Part shown: positions 19,858 through 38,411 of the stretch, one piece after another
How the letters are laid out: every line of letters begins with the position of its first letter
Numbering within the stretch: the stretch's first letter is position 1
From: Basidiobolus meristosporus CBS 931.73
Lineage: Eukaryota; Basidiobolomycota; Basidiobolomycetes; Basidiobolales; Basidiobolaceae
Direction of reading: 5' to 3'
Length of the DNA stretch: 63,948 nt
Assembly: GCA_002104905.1 (NCBI GenBank)
Contig: MCFE01000515.1
Coordinates: 1 to 63,948, forward strand
Notes under the pieces: model-generated
The model's database searches: none
What the model was told of the DNA's origin: nothing
The model's input: the letters and a program-made list of their open reading frames with translations, nothing else
Position numbers and translations under genes: made by a program

Positions 19858-20518
19858 AGAGAAGGAAGATGAACAGAATAAGATGGAAGTTTGAAGCCCC
19901 GCCGACCATAAATCGTATTTAGTGCGAATCCCATGCACACAAAATGCCCGAATGACCAAACGAATTGATTACGTTTAGATAAACCGGAAAGTACCAGTAT
20001 TCGTACACCATCTCCTACACTAATCAATTTGCTGAAACCGGCCGATCAGATTTGATAAACTTGAGCTCAGCAATATCAATAGCAACATCAATACCACCAT
20101 CTCTTTGCTCCATTCGGACTATCCCCACTGGGAATGAGGGCATTCACCGCATTTGGTTTATCGACATAGTGTGGATTCGAGCAAGCTTGGCTATTAATAT
20201 GGATCCTGCAATACGGAGACTTAGGGATTGAGTAACCAGCATGCATCCAGCATACACATGGTCCTTTCTGCAGGTGACTCTGTGAAACCATTTTCTTGCT
20301 CCAACTCGGCTATTTGGGAATTAAAATCATGTGTGACGGCAAAACAATAGTTTAAAAAATGGACCCTTATCATCGATTATCTTCTGACGTTTAGATTGAC
20401 GATACAAAAACAATCGTGTTCGTCCAGGTCACCAAAATGGAGTTCATCCATGATACAAAAATAGTGGAGTTTATTGATGATTTACAGATATGTCGTTCAA
20501 TTGAATCATTAAAGAACC
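19858..20518. other. Intergenic, nothing recognised
   Basis: This lies between the CNNM start and the INO80 stop, about 660 bp. No open frame with a recognisable product was seen; it probably contains the CNNM promoter and INO80 3' region. Confidence 0.4.
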
Positions 20519-26588
<6,070 letters not shown>

Positions 26589-27043
26589 ATTGCCGATTTG
26601 TGCGGAGAGTACCCGATGAAACTCTCGCAGAAAGAACGTTGCTTTGGTGTGTACGCTAGGTAATCAAGGATGCTCTTTCGCAGGATCACCAACGTATGCT
26701 TGTGTCGAAAGTAACGAAAGAATCTGGATTTGAGCTGCTGGGAAATCGAAGGAATACAGATGGTCGTGCCTCTAATAGTAAACTTCTTGAACTGCTGTTG
26801 AAGCCATCAGCATGCCGACATTGATGTGTATAATTCGAGATCCGGATATCACGTGGATGTCGCGCCTTTGATAACACCCTCTGTACAAGTTGTAAATAAT
26901 TTTTTTCAATAGCTCATTTGGGATGTTGATGGATCCGTAGGTCTCGTATATTTCAAGATATCTGTAAGCCTCGTATATTTCAAGATAATACTGTGAAATA
27001 CAGTCATTGCGCTACGTGCGAAATGCTTTATTATGAAATCAAC
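26589..27043. other. Intergenic, nothing recognised
   Basis: INO80 upstream region. A short near-duplication (CTCGTATATTTCAAGATA at about 26943-26960 and 26971-26988) is visible. No gene. Confidence 0.5.
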
Positions 27044-27995
27044 TTATATCACGCTCAAAAGCTCACTCCAATCCTCGATGCTATAGAGGACTTTGGGTCG
27101 ATGCTCTGCCTTGGCCTGCGATAGCGGCTTAAGCTGAATGTCGTACACTTGAAGCTTCTTACGGAGAGATGTATTGTTACCAACCACTACGCCATAATCC
27201 GCCTCGACTAGAATAGAAAATTCATCAGTGTCCACAACCGAGCGAGGATTAATCTAGAAACTTACGGAGGCACTCCAGATCAGTGGAGGAATCGCCAATA
27301 TACATTGAAGCCGTTCCTCTGGGCTTATGCAACTTCTTGAAAGCCCTCAGCTTATCGCCAGCAACCACTACACTTGGTGCGATATACCCGGTGGAAATTC
27401 CATTTTTGTCAAAATGCAAATCGTTGGAAACAATCGAAATTGGCCTGGTTGATACAGTCTTCAAAGCCCCAGCAATCCAATCCTTGGACCAATTTACGGA
27501 TAGAACGTGAAGCTCTCGATCACTTTCCTTGGCGAATCTCTTCAGAACCTTGAGGGAATTCGGTCGAAGTGCGATTCGGCTACCACCCCTGCTCAGCTCC
27601 TCTCTACTCACTCCGGATAAGGCGAGGCCTTTGCTCACGCGCTGCAAAGAGCGTAGCTCAACCTCCTTCAACGCATCCAGAAAATAGTAGAGCTGGGCTA
27701 AGGTTCCATTTTGCGTGGGCTGTGGTGGAAGCTTTTCCGTCGCTTCTGTGTAGTCCTTTCCGTAGGCGTCCCCAAAATAAGACCAAGGTGGGATTTCGGC
27801 CCCGCCGGTGGAATTGCGCCCCTCACGTGCAGTATAAGCAGTCTCTGCTAGAGCAGCAATAGAATCTTGCTGGGTTATCGTCTCGTCAAAGTCGGTGACT
27901 AGCAAACCAATAGGACGGATTCTACATGAGGTGGCCATTTTTCGTAGGCAAAGCAACGGTAGTAAAGTCGGCAGCAGCTTCATTCCAAAGAACAA
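27044..27995 (-). CDS. HAD-superfamily phosphatase-like protein, one intron
   Basis: Exons 27995-27266 and 27207-27044 join across a 58-nt intron to about 297 residues. HAD motifs are complete: I, VTDFDETIT (nucleophile Asp and acid Asp two residues later); II, Ser in VLSVNWS; III, Lys in AGDKLRAF; IV, IGDSSTDLE. The cap between motifs I and II is helical. It resembles fungal haloacid-dehalogenase-like proteins of unknown substrate (phosphoserine-phosphatase-like core). Three in-frame Mets (27995, 27983, 27938) are possible starts. An AATAAATA element near 28015-28022 would place transcription close to 27990, which favours an internal Met. If 27938 is used, the hydrophobic leader is not translated and the protein is cytosolic. 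Confidence 0.75.
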
Positions 27996-28253
27996 TATGG
28001 ATCATAATGGCAGTCGATATTTATTCACCGCCGTGAAAGCAGAATGAGCAATCTAACGCACTGATAATGCGAACAGAACTGATGAGTGCCAATAAAAATT
28101 AGGATCGCACCCAACCAAACTCAAGGCCCGAACGCCTCGTATTGGCCAATTTCCGAAAAATGTGTGGTGTATATCTCGAGTCATATTTTATGGGAATTTA
28201 ATAGCAATCCCTCGCCCCTCTAGAGCTCGATTAGCTTTGTACTAGTAAACACT

Positions 28254-29210
28254 ATGTCACCTAGGAGAAATCGTGAACCCTCAGCCTTGGCAAAGGCATA
28301 CCTTGTTGCTTACAACACGGTATCCTGGTATGCCTGGACTTATGTGCTCGGTTGGGTCGTAAAGGATCTGCTTAATTCACCCGAAAACTACGCCCAAATG
28401 TGTGGCAAGGTCGGCTGGGCTCTAACTATTGTACAAACCGGTGCTATACTGGAGGTAAGAAACCCCCTTTTTCTACCCGAAATAAACAAAAGTATTGACC
28501 TGTTTTAGATATTCCACTCCATCATAGGTAACGCATAATTGGTACATAGCGATGCAAATCGAGGTGGAATTAATCTGTTTGAAAAAGGAATTGTTCGTTC
28601 TCCAGTCTTGACTACCACTGTTCAAGTATTCTCTCGCATTATGCTTGTTTGGGGTATTCTCTTCATGTTCCCTGTTCCCGAGGTATATATATATCGTTGG
28701 ATGGCCCACTGCTGGTATTTGTATTGACGGTGTATTTTTGGCATCCTTTAGGTACATGAGCATTGGGCCTTTACCACTATGACCATTGCCTGGTGTATCA
28801 CTGAGTCGATCCGCTACTCATACTATGCCATGAATCTGGTGGACTTCCAATCTGACGGCCTTCTTTGGGCACGGTACTTTGCCTTATGTTAGTTGACACT
28901 GATGTGGTTGATGATTAATGATTTTTGCTAGCTATACCTTCTTCTACGCACTCTATCCAATCGGAGCCACCAGCGAAGCTATTCTCATTTATCAATCTTT
29001 GGGGGCAGCCAAAGCTTTCAACACGTACTACTACTTCTACCTGATCTTCCTCTTAATCACATATCCTCCTGGTAAGCGGAAATTGATCAGCCTGCAAGAT
29101 AGCTTCGGTAACTAACGGCCCTCTTCTGCTTAGTGTTTCTCCATATGTATACGCATATGATGATCCAGCGCAAGAAGTATCTGAATCCCAAGGAGAAGAA
29201 ATCCGATTAG
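28254..29210 (+). CDS. PHS1: 3-hydroxyacyl-CoA dehydratase PHS1 (PTPLA/HACD family)
   Basis: Six exons (28254-28454, 28509-28527, 28588-28682, 28752-28873, 28932-29071, 29134-29210) join in phase to 217 residues, the length of yeast Phs1. The second exon is only 19 nt. Six membrane segments are visible. The catalytic Tyr and Glu lie in YTFFYALYPIGATSE, and upstream are HSIIGIVRSP, VFSRIMLVWG and EHWAFTTMTIAWCITESIRYSYY, all family signatures. The enzyme removes water from 3-hydroxyacyl-CoA in the ER very-long-chain fatty-acid elongation cycle that feeds sphingolipids. The Lys-rich C-terminus (KKYLNPKEKKSD) resembles an ER-retention tail. All key residues are present. Confidence 0.95.
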
Positions 29211-29625
29211 ATGGTGTCAGCCATTCCAGAACGATGTGATTTGCTCAGCAATCAATTCCACAGATTATCAATCTGATCCGAAATACACGTCCATTCCGAA
29301 ACCACACAAGTTAGAGGATTGGCAATCAATCTATTATCCGCGGGTGTTGATTATGAGGATGTTTTATTCATTTTCATAATAAAGTGATCCGAAGAATATT
29401 AGCGAGCTATTGTTTTGTGGTGTGACTGGTTCGCCTATGTAAACACTGGAATCTGAGAACAGATTAGTGTCGCAAAATCAATTCTACGGACGCGTGCTAA
29501 TCTGTATTACCACCCGGATTCATATTCCAATTTCCCGAAATCCTCGTACCATTCCAGACGTGATCGAAATCAACCTTTCCTCTGCATTTCTTTTACCTTC
29601 GAAATACTCTACTGAACGCCCCGAA

Positions 29626-32527
29626 ATGAGATATGTTGACGTATTTCTGGTAACCCAGCTCGTCTTGGTATATATCATGTGTATGTTTCTGACACAGTAC
29701 CACAACAGAACGATAGACCAAGAGAGAGTTTCGATCTTCTATCTCTTCGGTTTAAGAAAGCAAAGGGTTTGAATGAAGAGCTAGCCGAGTTTTTTAAGGA
29801 AAGGTAGTGCTCGGAACCCAATCGCTACGTTACATCTATTAAGTTCCTGTTCATTGGATAAAGGGCTCTCATCGAAGAAACGTATTCTAAAGCGTTGTTA
29901 AAGCTGGCAAACAAGAAAATCGTTTCCGACAAAGCCGTGTTTGGGTAAGGATTTATTGGTGCCTTGAGGATCTAGTCCAATCGGTTGGTTTAATTGCTTT
30001 TCACCGCTTCAGCTCCCTTGGTCCTGCGTGGGGCGAAATAATACATGAGCTACAGGAGACGGGGAACAACCACGCAAACTTCGGTCGTAGAGTGCTGGAG
30101 GAGGTGTCGAAGCCACTTCGAGAGTGTCATAATTCAGATCCAGGATGGAGCAGTTTAAAGACTGTAAGCTTGCAAGCAGTATTTCATGAACGTAATGTTC
30201 AGGTCCCAAGGCTAACTTGAGCATTTCTACAGCATGAAGCTTCCATATCAAAAATCATCAAAGATTACGACGATACGAATGCCAAGCTGAACAAGGTTGC
30301 TATTCCATATCCAGTTGATAGTATACGAGCACTCACTAACCCCAACTGAAGCATAAAAAAAATGTCGATAAAACCATGGGAAAGAAAGCAGCGACTGCGG
30401 GTGCGTGATAATTCACTGTTTTCCTCAACATGCTCTCCTGACTGAAAACACGCACACGATATTTAGCAAAAAAACTTGCCGACTCCTCTAGAGCAATGGA
30501 TGATGCCGTTCGTAACTGGATGCAAGAGGCTCCTGCGTTATTCAATGTAATTTCGAATCCTAGATACACAACGAACTTGCATACCAACCTCATATCTTGA
30601 TAGAAATACAACCAGATCGATGAGAAAAGATTGGAGTGTCTCCAAAACTCATTCCGCAAATACGTAGAGCTTGAGATGGCTGATAATAGGGTTCAAGCGG
30701 AAGTATGTGGGGTATAGTGACTTTTTCTCGTGAACATTGTACATTAACTATTTTCCCTCAGCAATATGGAAAAACAATGAACTCAATCCAGCAGTTTGAC
30801 ATCCAAGCGGAGATAGATACCTTCTGTTCCAACAAGCCACTTGATTTCGGAAGAATAGGTAAGTAGGTCCATCTGCTGTACCCAGACGAACGCTGTACTG
30901 AATGTGCATTTGAATGCTAGCTTCTCTCAGTGAGAGTCTTGAAGGTGTGTATGCTTGTCACATATTCGTTGCCATACCGTATTTCTGACCAAAAAGCCAT
31001 TCAGGATCGAGATCAGCGCAACCTGATACTCAAATTCATCGGTCTTCTACTACTCAGAGGTAAATTACCATGAAGTCAATGAAATTATACGCATGTTAAT
31101 TTTCCCATAGTGCTTCATATTCACAACCAGCTCAATCAAACACATTCAACTACGAGGAGCCGGTAACTATTGCATCGCTCATGGATGTTCCTATAGCTAC
31201 TTTCTTATTCACACCACCTTATCTACAGAGCATCGACATCACAAGCAACCCATTTACTGAAAGCGGAGCGATGCCCGTGACTGACTCGGAGGGATTCTCG
31301 GTTCCTCCAGCGGATTCTACCCCCTGGGCTCAAGTAGCTGAAGAAAACGATGCTGCTGTAGAGGATGCTCACGAGGCCGGTGGTGCCAAAATGAAGATTG
31401 ATATTTCGGACAGAGTTATCACCGAGGAACCTGCAGAAGCCTCAAAAGCTCTCACCCGAGTGAGCAGCACCCTAAGGTTAAAAAACACCATCAGGCGGAG
31501 CACGATTCGAGGCAGAAGAGATACAAGAAGTAAGCCTGGCTCACTTGATCAGTTGAACGGAGCACATGCTGTGCCTGGCTCCACCATAACGGCATCCTCG
31601 TTAGAAGCTCACTTGGAATCGTTAGGCGGTATTATGAACGGGCCTGCAGATGGAAATGAAACGTTCAGATACCGTGAATCCAGACATGATACTCTGGCAC
31701 GACGTGATAGTGTGATGCCTCGACTTTCTATGTTCCCTTCGAACCCGAGCCTTTCTTCTGGCAACTCTGAGCATACTGGCATCTCGGAAGCTGGTGAACT
31801 GAACGGATTTATTTCTGAAGTCGTGAATGTTCTCTTCAGCGATGGTCAGATATCCAAGGTGTTTATCACCGGAGAAATAGTGTTCTCAGGAAACGCGCCT
31901 ATCCCCTCGAATTCTCTTCGAATGACCATAGGCAATGCAAAGTGCTTCGAGCGTCTTATTCCCAATCAAGCTCTTATCTCGTCAATTGATGAGGAGAATG
32001 GTGTGTATGAGCTAAATGTTGGGGCGTTGTCGCAGACTAGTCATTCTAAAGCCACTGTATTCAAGTACCAATTGCGCGTCAATGAGGCACAAAAATTGCA
32101 GTATGTTCCAATCCTCCTAAACTCGGTTTGGAAATGTGAGGAGACATTGACTTCGCTAGTGGTTACCTATCAAGCAAACCCTGAGTGTGTGTTGAAGGGC
32201 ACCTTATCAGAAACCTCGTTTGTGCTCCCTGTCGACGATGGCGTCACCAACATCCAGTCGAAGCCGCTGGGTATCTGGAACGCCGAGAAGCACCGCTTAC
32301 TGTGGCAAGCTGAGGACATCGAGCCCGCCTCAAATGAGCCACATAAATTGCTTGCGCGCTTTGAGACTAAGGCCCAAGGCCATCCAGCATCAGTGGCAGC
32401 TAAATTCACACACAAAGGAGGCATTTTGTCCCCAATGCATCTTGAAATTCCCGAGGGACCCATTAATCTCCACTACAAGCTAACCTCTGGTAAATACATT
32501 GCTGCACCTGGTCAGGCCCCACAATGA
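29626..32527 (+). CDS. Muniscin, Syp1/FCHo-type endocytic adaptor, many exons
   Basis: The ATG at 29626 (MRYVDVFL) splices over GTAACC...CACAACAG into NDRPRESFDLLSLRFKKA. About a dozen short exons then encode an F-BAR domain (ELAEFFKER, LIEETYSKALLKLANKKI, LGPAWGEIIHELQETGNNHANF, MADNRVQAE). A disordered linker follows with an NPF motif and DSEGFSVPP, and then one long last exon (from about 31249) carries the mu-homology domain (ISEVVNVLFSDGQISKVFITGEI, PECVLKGTL, GPINLHYKLTSGKYIAAPG). Muniscins are early arrivals at clathrin-coated pits: the F-BAR bends membrane and the muHD binds cargo and AP-2. The length is roughly 730 residues. Exon boundaries in the linker are approximate. Confidence 0.85.
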
Positions 32528-32727
32528 ATGCGGTCATCCATTACAGAGTGTACATAATATCCCAATGGTAGTCTCGTTGTTATCATTAACTCCAATCCAC
32601 CCGTCTGTTCTCACTGCAGCGAATTTTGTCCACCATTGTACTTCTGCTCGTGAGGAAATTTGGAAATAGAACTACGATTTATTTTACAAGGTCTACATAT
32701 TATCTAATAATGAACCTAGTGGTTGGA

Positions 32728-34786
32728 CTATAGGGCTTTTTCTTTCATCTTGGCTTCGACCAAGGCTACTGAGCGGTGAACAACATGTGGATGTACTCCC
32801 ACCAATTTGCCCGCAATTTCAAGTATCCTCCCATATTGTGGATGGAATGCGCCCAGTGGATCAGGCGGATATTGATAGGAGATATATTGGTCGCCGGCGT
32901 CGTAGCATTCGAAGCTTTTATCCCGATAGAAGGATGCGAGCTGATCGTCATCCTCAGTGGTGTGATTCGTAAGCTCAAAGACTGGCGTGAATCCGGTAGC
33001 TTGGTTGATGGACTCGAAATGCCTTGTAATATCATCCGCGCCTTTTTCTCCACCTTCTTTGACAAACTCCTGACAAAACTCTACAAACTCGTCGAGGTTT
33101 TTCTTGGCATATTCCCGAAGATTGCTGCGGATAGCATGATGGTTGGAAAAGGCGGTGGCGTGCTGATTTGAGAGTGGGTGCAACTTACCTATAGTCACTA
33201 GGCACGTGTGTGCGAGACAGTTGACTGGTTTGCTTGCTTATTGAATAGAACCAATCGTGGATCTTCGGAAGGCTTTCGGTGATGTTTAACGGGTCTCCCG
33301 CTCTAAATGGACGAGTGTTGTTAGCGTTGCACGGAGAGAAATGGAGCAGGCGCCGAGGTACCTAGGGACGTCATCAAACCCATAGAATAGCTTGACAGAA
33401 GCTATCAATGCCCCCATGATCAAGCAACTGGGCGGCGGATCAGCACTATGAATGTGCATATTGAACTGGCATAATTCGATCAATTTCATTGCACAAACGA
33501 AAAACTCGGCTGGAACGATAGCAACAATGGTTACACACATGTATCACACCAACAGCTCTCCCAGAGAAACCTACATGGTAAGACCAGCTCCCGGACAAAG
33601 CGATAAAGCACCGGGGGCGTATTGATTTCTGGAATGACAATGGAAAATTTGTTCTCGAAAAATCTGGCGAGCATAGCAGCAGACCTATGCAGCTTATCAC
33701 AACTCGGAATGGTCTACACGTCCATCTTCATCAGTGACTGTTTCTGGAGCAACCCCAAAAAGTATCCATACCTTAGCTCTCAGCGTAAATGCTTGCTCTT
33801 TACTGATATGAATCAGCAATCTCTGAGGTAGTGTGTTGTATGCTGTAAGGTATGCCAGTTGCTTATTTGATGCTAGTCTGTTGGGTGGGTCAGCAGAAGG
33901 CCGGGAAAAATATGCATTCTACATCGACTAACCTATGGAGATCTACGAGTAATACTGGTAACTTTAGCCACTGCATTCCTAAATAGCACAGTATCAGGGA
34001 CCACTCCAGACGAAGGTCTTTTGGATCCAGTCCTGATGTTGTTGCGGGCATGGCGTCAGGTTCACTCTCTATTACTTCTGTGACCGTCACCTCTTCGGGA
34101 TCATTCTCCTCGTTTTCATCCAAAGGCTTGTCATAGGCCTGATCTATCTCTTCTTCCAACTTGGCGATTTCGTCTTTATCGCTCACATCTTCTTTTTGGA
34201 TTTTATCAAAGAATTCCACGTCGCTCTCGTTGATAGTTAAACCAGCCTGTGATACATATAGCGTCCACAACTCTTGAACAACTTTCTGGATAATCGTATA
34301 TTACTCACCTGAAATCGATTGGTAACAGTAAAGGAAGGGTAGATACCTCGAGCTGTGCTGGGAATCCAAGATCAACAATTAACGTATTCAACTGCTTACG
34401 AAGAATGATCTGAAAACATTGGAATAGCAAAAAACGACCCCGTTCACCGTACAATACTGTGACATATATTACGAAAACATCAATATCCCAGCTGTTTACC
34501 AACATACTGAGCTAGGTGCGCTGACCTTCGATTCGTTTCTCCTCCTCATTGTGGTTGAGGCGCTTCTTTCTGGTTGTACGACCACCTCTAACATCCTCAA
34601 TGTCTAGTTCCTCCTCTTGATGTCCCTATGTGTATATATTCATGCTACTAAATATGTGTCGTTTGTCAAATGTAATCATTGGGCTTTCCGTACTTGAAGC
34701 TGGTGACCAAATTCGCAAATCAAGAAACCAAGATCGTTACGAAACCACCGACGTGATTTACATATAGGACACGTGGGTTTTTTCAT
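32728..34786 (-). CDS. RNA polymerase I initiation factor RRN7/TAF1B-like
   Basis: This is a multi-exon gene starting MKKPTCPICKSRWFRND at 34786. The N-terminal zinc ribbon has C-x2-C ... C-x3-H spacing (CPIC, ICEFGH), the RRN7-specific arrangement. Further exons carry RKKRLNHNEEE, LYGERGRFLLFQCFQIILRKQLNTL (N-terminal cyclin fold), an acidic loop, LEWSLILCYLGMQWLKLPVLL, then LIMGALIASVKLFYGFDD (second cyclin fold). The last exon ends at 32728. RRN7/TAF1B is the TFIIB-like subunit of core factor/SL1 at rDNA promoters. The last 150 residues match poorly from memory, and several exon joins around 33,200-33,900 are unresolved. The start could lie slightly upstream, since the frame is open. Confidence 0.78.
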
Positions 34787-35171
34787 GGCCGAAACCTGGA
34801 AGGACCTTGGAACCTGGGAAGGTTGGTGCAATAGCGAACACTGTCAATAAAAAATCCAAGTAATTTTCTTCTCGTAGCTGTCACTAGGGTAAACATGAAA
34901 ATAAACAACCTTCAGAGCTTAATCACATATTGATTAGGAGTACACTTAACATTGTGCTTTTCTGAACTGGAAGTATAGACTTCATATAACTTAATTGGCC
35001 AAAAATCCTTAACATCATGTGAGGTAGTGTGACCCTAGCATACATTGCATTCAATTTGGTGATCTGAGATTAACAGTCACCCTCTATATCAATTGCAACA
35101 GCACTGACATCTCCAGATTGCTCTCAAGTGCTTAACCACTGTAGTATACTAATCGTACATAGAATTCTTTA
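34787..35171. other. Divergent intergenic region
   Basis: About 385 bp between the divergently transcribed RRN7-like and TPR-MBL genes. It is AT-rich; I see no clear TATA element or small gene. Confidence 0.45.
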
Positions 35172-36661
35172 ATGTCCAGATCCATTCCCATAGACAGCAA
35201 CTTATATCGTATTGCCAATCGTGCTAATGAGTATTTTTCTAAGGCTCTATACAGAGATGCTGCCAACGAATACACCAAAGCTCTCACTCAAACAGCTCCA
35301 GATTATGCCTCTGTGGAGTCCGAATTATCCGATTTCGTTGCGTTACTGCTATCAAAGCGAGCCGCTTCTTACTGTAAAATAGAAGAGTATGAAAAAGCCC
35401 TGAAGGACGCTATCACCGCCACCCAATTGAAGCCGGAATGGAGCAAGGTTTTTTATATTAGAATTGAGAGATAGCGATAAGTCGTGGAAACTAGAATTAT
35501 TTATTAGGGCTATCTTCGTATGGCAGAGATCTTTCTTGCCCAGCAGCAATTTGTGGAAGCCATAGCCTATTATGAAAGAGCCGCGAATTACGTAAGTCAT
35601 ATATCGGTGAAGTGCCTCTTCCTTCACTTACACTCAGCCCCGTAGGATTCAGAAGATGTGGAAATTCGTATCGGGAAAGCCAGAGCAAAGATAATGAAAG
35701 AAGAGGACGACAAAGGTACACTGTTGAGCTGGATATTCTTGCGAGTTGTTTTTCTTAACACCACTTCTACTACAGGATTCATTTCTATCCAACTTCTAGC
35801 TGGCCGCGATATTGCCAATACATCGTCCTATAATCCAATCCAGAATAAGATATTTGAATATGCAGCTGAAATGCGCAATTTTATTTATCTAGTGGCAGAC
35901 AAGAAGACACGGGAATGCGTCGTGATAGATGCCGTAAGTTGAAGTCTCTGCAGTTCGCAGCAAGCCATCCAACAAGCGATTAATGTTCATCGGTTACAAC
36001 TAGTGCTGGGATGCCACGGGGATCATCAACATTATCGAGAAACTTAAATTCAAATTAGTTGGTGCTGTAGTAACCCACTACCACTTTGATCATGTAGGCG
36101 GTAAGCCCCACAGACAAATACTTAACCATCAAGCACCACGCGCTGATGCTTGCATTCCCAATAGGATATCCACCACCACCTTTCGATCAACTTCCTATCC
36201 GAGTCTCAGGACTAGCTACAATCCTCAAACGTTGGCCACAGGTCAAGGCGTACATTCACAGCGCTGACATCAAGTATCTTCGGGAATCCAACCCCAGCCT
36301 AGAAATTGAGCGGATCATCCCAACCTGTCATAATTATACTCTCAAACTGGGCGAGACTACCAATCTCTCGTTCGTTCACACCCCTGGCCACACACCAGGC
36401 AGTCAATGTCTCTTTGTCAATGAAATCCGGCTTTACTCCGGAGACACGCTGTTCCTGGGGCACTGTGGTAGGCTGGATTTGCCTGGCGGCTGCAAGCACG
36501 ACATGTACGATACGTTACAGAGTGTGCTGCGCGCACTGCCGGAGGAAGTGGTTGTCTATCCGGGCCACAATTACGGGGGAGCATGGACCACAATTGGCCA
36601 AGAGAAGTGGTATGGAGTACTAAAGGAAGTCACTAAGGAGAAGTTCGAAGAGTCACGGTAA
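35172..36661 (+). CDS. TPR–metallo-beta-lactamase fusion hydrolase
   Basis: Six exons (35172-35447, 35508-35591, 35646-35715, 35776-35933, 36004-36100, 36165-36661) join in phase to 393 residues. Residues 1 to about 140 form TPR repeats (ANRANEYFSKALYRDAANEYTKAL, SKRAASYCKIEEYEKALKDA, AEIFLAQQQFVEAIAYYERA). The rest is a metallo-beta-lactamase fold of the glyoxalase II/ETHE1 group: THYHFDH metal site, TPGHTPGS, SGDTLF with CGRLDLPGG, and a final PGHNYGG. The last two are close to persulfide dioxygenase and glyoxalase II patterns. Related stand-alone MBL proteins exist in protists and fungi. The 57-nt intron at 35716-35775 connects both halves in frame, so fusion is predicted, not proven. The substrate is unknown; the TPRs suggest a partner protein. 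Confidence 0.82.
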
Positions 36662-36865
36662 ATCGGATTGATGAGGATGGACGATACCCTGATTTAATGT
36701 GCTATTTATGTATAATACACTTCAGCTGACACGCATTGCTTGTTGATACCACCGAACCAGACTAATCCACCATAAACTTAATTTTCATCATTCTTTCCTG
36801 GAAAACCAAGAGCATCAATTTCATTACAAACATGATTAGCAACGACAAAAGTGAAATGTACAAGA

Positions 36866-37609
36866 TTATTTAACTGGGGGTGGTGCATTGAAAGGGTTTA
36901 GTGGGTTAGCTACAGGGGCTCTCATGTATGGAGCCTCCATCATATCCGTAACGGGACGCTCATTTTTGAAGAAGAATTGTAGAGAGAATTGCTTGCTGTC
37001 AGGATCCCAATGGGTAAAGAACTTCCCTTCACCTTTATCGATCTCCCGGCTTTGAACTTTGAAAGCGATGGTTTCGTATGGCTCTGCGGCGAACAATAGA
37101 TATTGGTACATACGATTAGGTGCCTCGATACGCTGTTCATAGGCAGACATGAAGCGATGGCGAGGGTTCACTTCAGTGCCAACCTCTGGGTACTGGATTT
37201 GGAATAGCAAGCCGAACTGACGAGTGACAGGATCTCTCACTTTGGTGACTTTGTATCCTGGACGACCGATCTTGATGACATTCTTTTTTACCATGATCTG
37301 TGGTTGGGCGATCAGCCCAGGCTGGATCCCTGATTCTTTTGCCTCTCTAGCAGCACGTCGAGCCAGGTTGGTCTGATGCTTTTTACCTTGGGTGTGAGCC
37401 AGGTAACTACCCTCGTTCGTGTGGAGGGTCAAACAAAGTTTACATTCGTATGAACCCAGGTGGTTTTTCATGAAGTACGGATCTTTCGCTAGATCGATCG
37501 TTTCCAGCGCGAGTTTCCGTAGACGCTCTCTTCTATCCACGTTAGATTCGGAGTGCCCTGCAACACCGGCAGAGCCGGGCTTGGAACCGGCACGGTTTTG
37601 AAAATCCAT
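36866..37609 (-). CDS. Splicing factor 3A subunit 2 (SF3A2/PRP11)
   Basis: This is a single exon of 247 residues. The N-terminus (MDFQNRAGSKPGSAG) and the matrin-type zinc finger (YECKLCLTLHTNEGSYLAHTQGKKHQ) are diagnostic, followed by the PRP11 core (GRPGYKVTKVRDP, GLLFQIQYPE, RHRFMSAYEQR, YLLFAAEPYETIAFK, FFTHWDPDSKQFSLQFFFK). It belongs to the U2 snRNP SF3a complex and is needed for branch-site recognition. The C-terminus is short (NPLNPFNAPPPVK) and lacks the long Pro-rich tail of animal SF3A2, as in other fungi. The lack of introns stands out against its spliced neighbours. Confidence 0.96.
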   Translation of the reverse strand: MDFQNRAGSKPGSAGVAGHSESNVDRRERLRKLALETIDLAKDPYFMKNHLGSYECKLCLTLHTNEGSYLAHTQGKKHQTNLARRAAREAKESGIQPGLIAQPQIMVKKNVIKIGRPGYKVTKVRDPVTRQFGLLFQIQYPEVGTEVNPRHRFMSAYEQRIEAPNRMYQYLLFAAEPYETIAFKVQSREIDKGEGKFFTHWDPDSKQFSLQFFFKNERPVTDMMEAPYMRAPVANPLNPFNAPPPVK

Positions 37610-38411
37610 CCTCTTAAGCTGTTTCCCTGGATTGCTGGTTCACTTGGTTCAACCTACTTAGTGTGCAGGGTTCTTGAGATTAGGAAATGCCTAACTTCAG
37701 ATGATCAACTCGTACCTTGGTTACGTGGGGAGGATTTTTTTACATTTTTTTGGACCAATCATCGATATATTTTAACTGAACAAGCAGATGGAGAAGGGTT
37801 AGGGTTAGGGCACATAACCACTAATCACAATCATTTAGATTACTCATGATTTAAACCCTAATCGCAATCATGATATGTGGCTTGGAATAGTAGTTATTGA
37901 ATGTTGCTCCTGATTAGGGTCAATGCTCACAAGACAGCTCATTCTACTGAGTGTTCAGGCTAAGCAGCCAGAGCCTCAGTGCTGTGCTATCCATAAGTGT
38001 AAATGACCTGGATTTCAGTTGGCTAGAGACAGGAAACAGCTGGTCTGACATTACACAGGAGGTAAATTAGGCAAATTACAAGCCTAAAGGTCTGATTTTT
38101 TGTAAAAGTATGAACGATTAAGTTGGCAGGGTTTGATCGAGTCTGCTGGTCATATATATGGCGCGTTCTATTATAAGATCTGATCAATTTTGGAATCACT
38201 CATATTTTTAGGTTTCTCAATTGGGCTACTGGCACTTTAGTTTCCAGTATATAAAAGCGGTGTTAAGTAGCTTGAGCCATTTGCGTTGGATAACATTTAC
38301 GAGAGATAAACTACAGCACTGGGGCAAAAGACCTTGGAGATTCTGTATTTCTGATTTTGTCTCCCCTGAACACTCCGCTCTCATCTGTCTAGCCCGTCTA
38401 GTGTTAGCAAG
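37610..38411. other. Intergenic, divergent promoters
   Basis: About 800 bp between the SF3A2 and formin starts. It contains a short TTAGGG run at 37796-37810 and an AAACCCTAAT element near 37853. No gene recognised. Confidence 0.45.
37796..37810 (+). repeat. Short telomere-like motif
   Basis: GGGTTAGGGTTAGGG, two and a half TTAGGG units. It is too short to show a telomere fusion; similar motifs occur in promoters of translation and splicing genes in some eukaryotes. Confidence 0.5.

Noticed and set aside
37796-37810. Interstitial telomere
   Set aside because: It has only two and a half TTAGGG units, lies in a promoter and shows no subtelomeric features around it.
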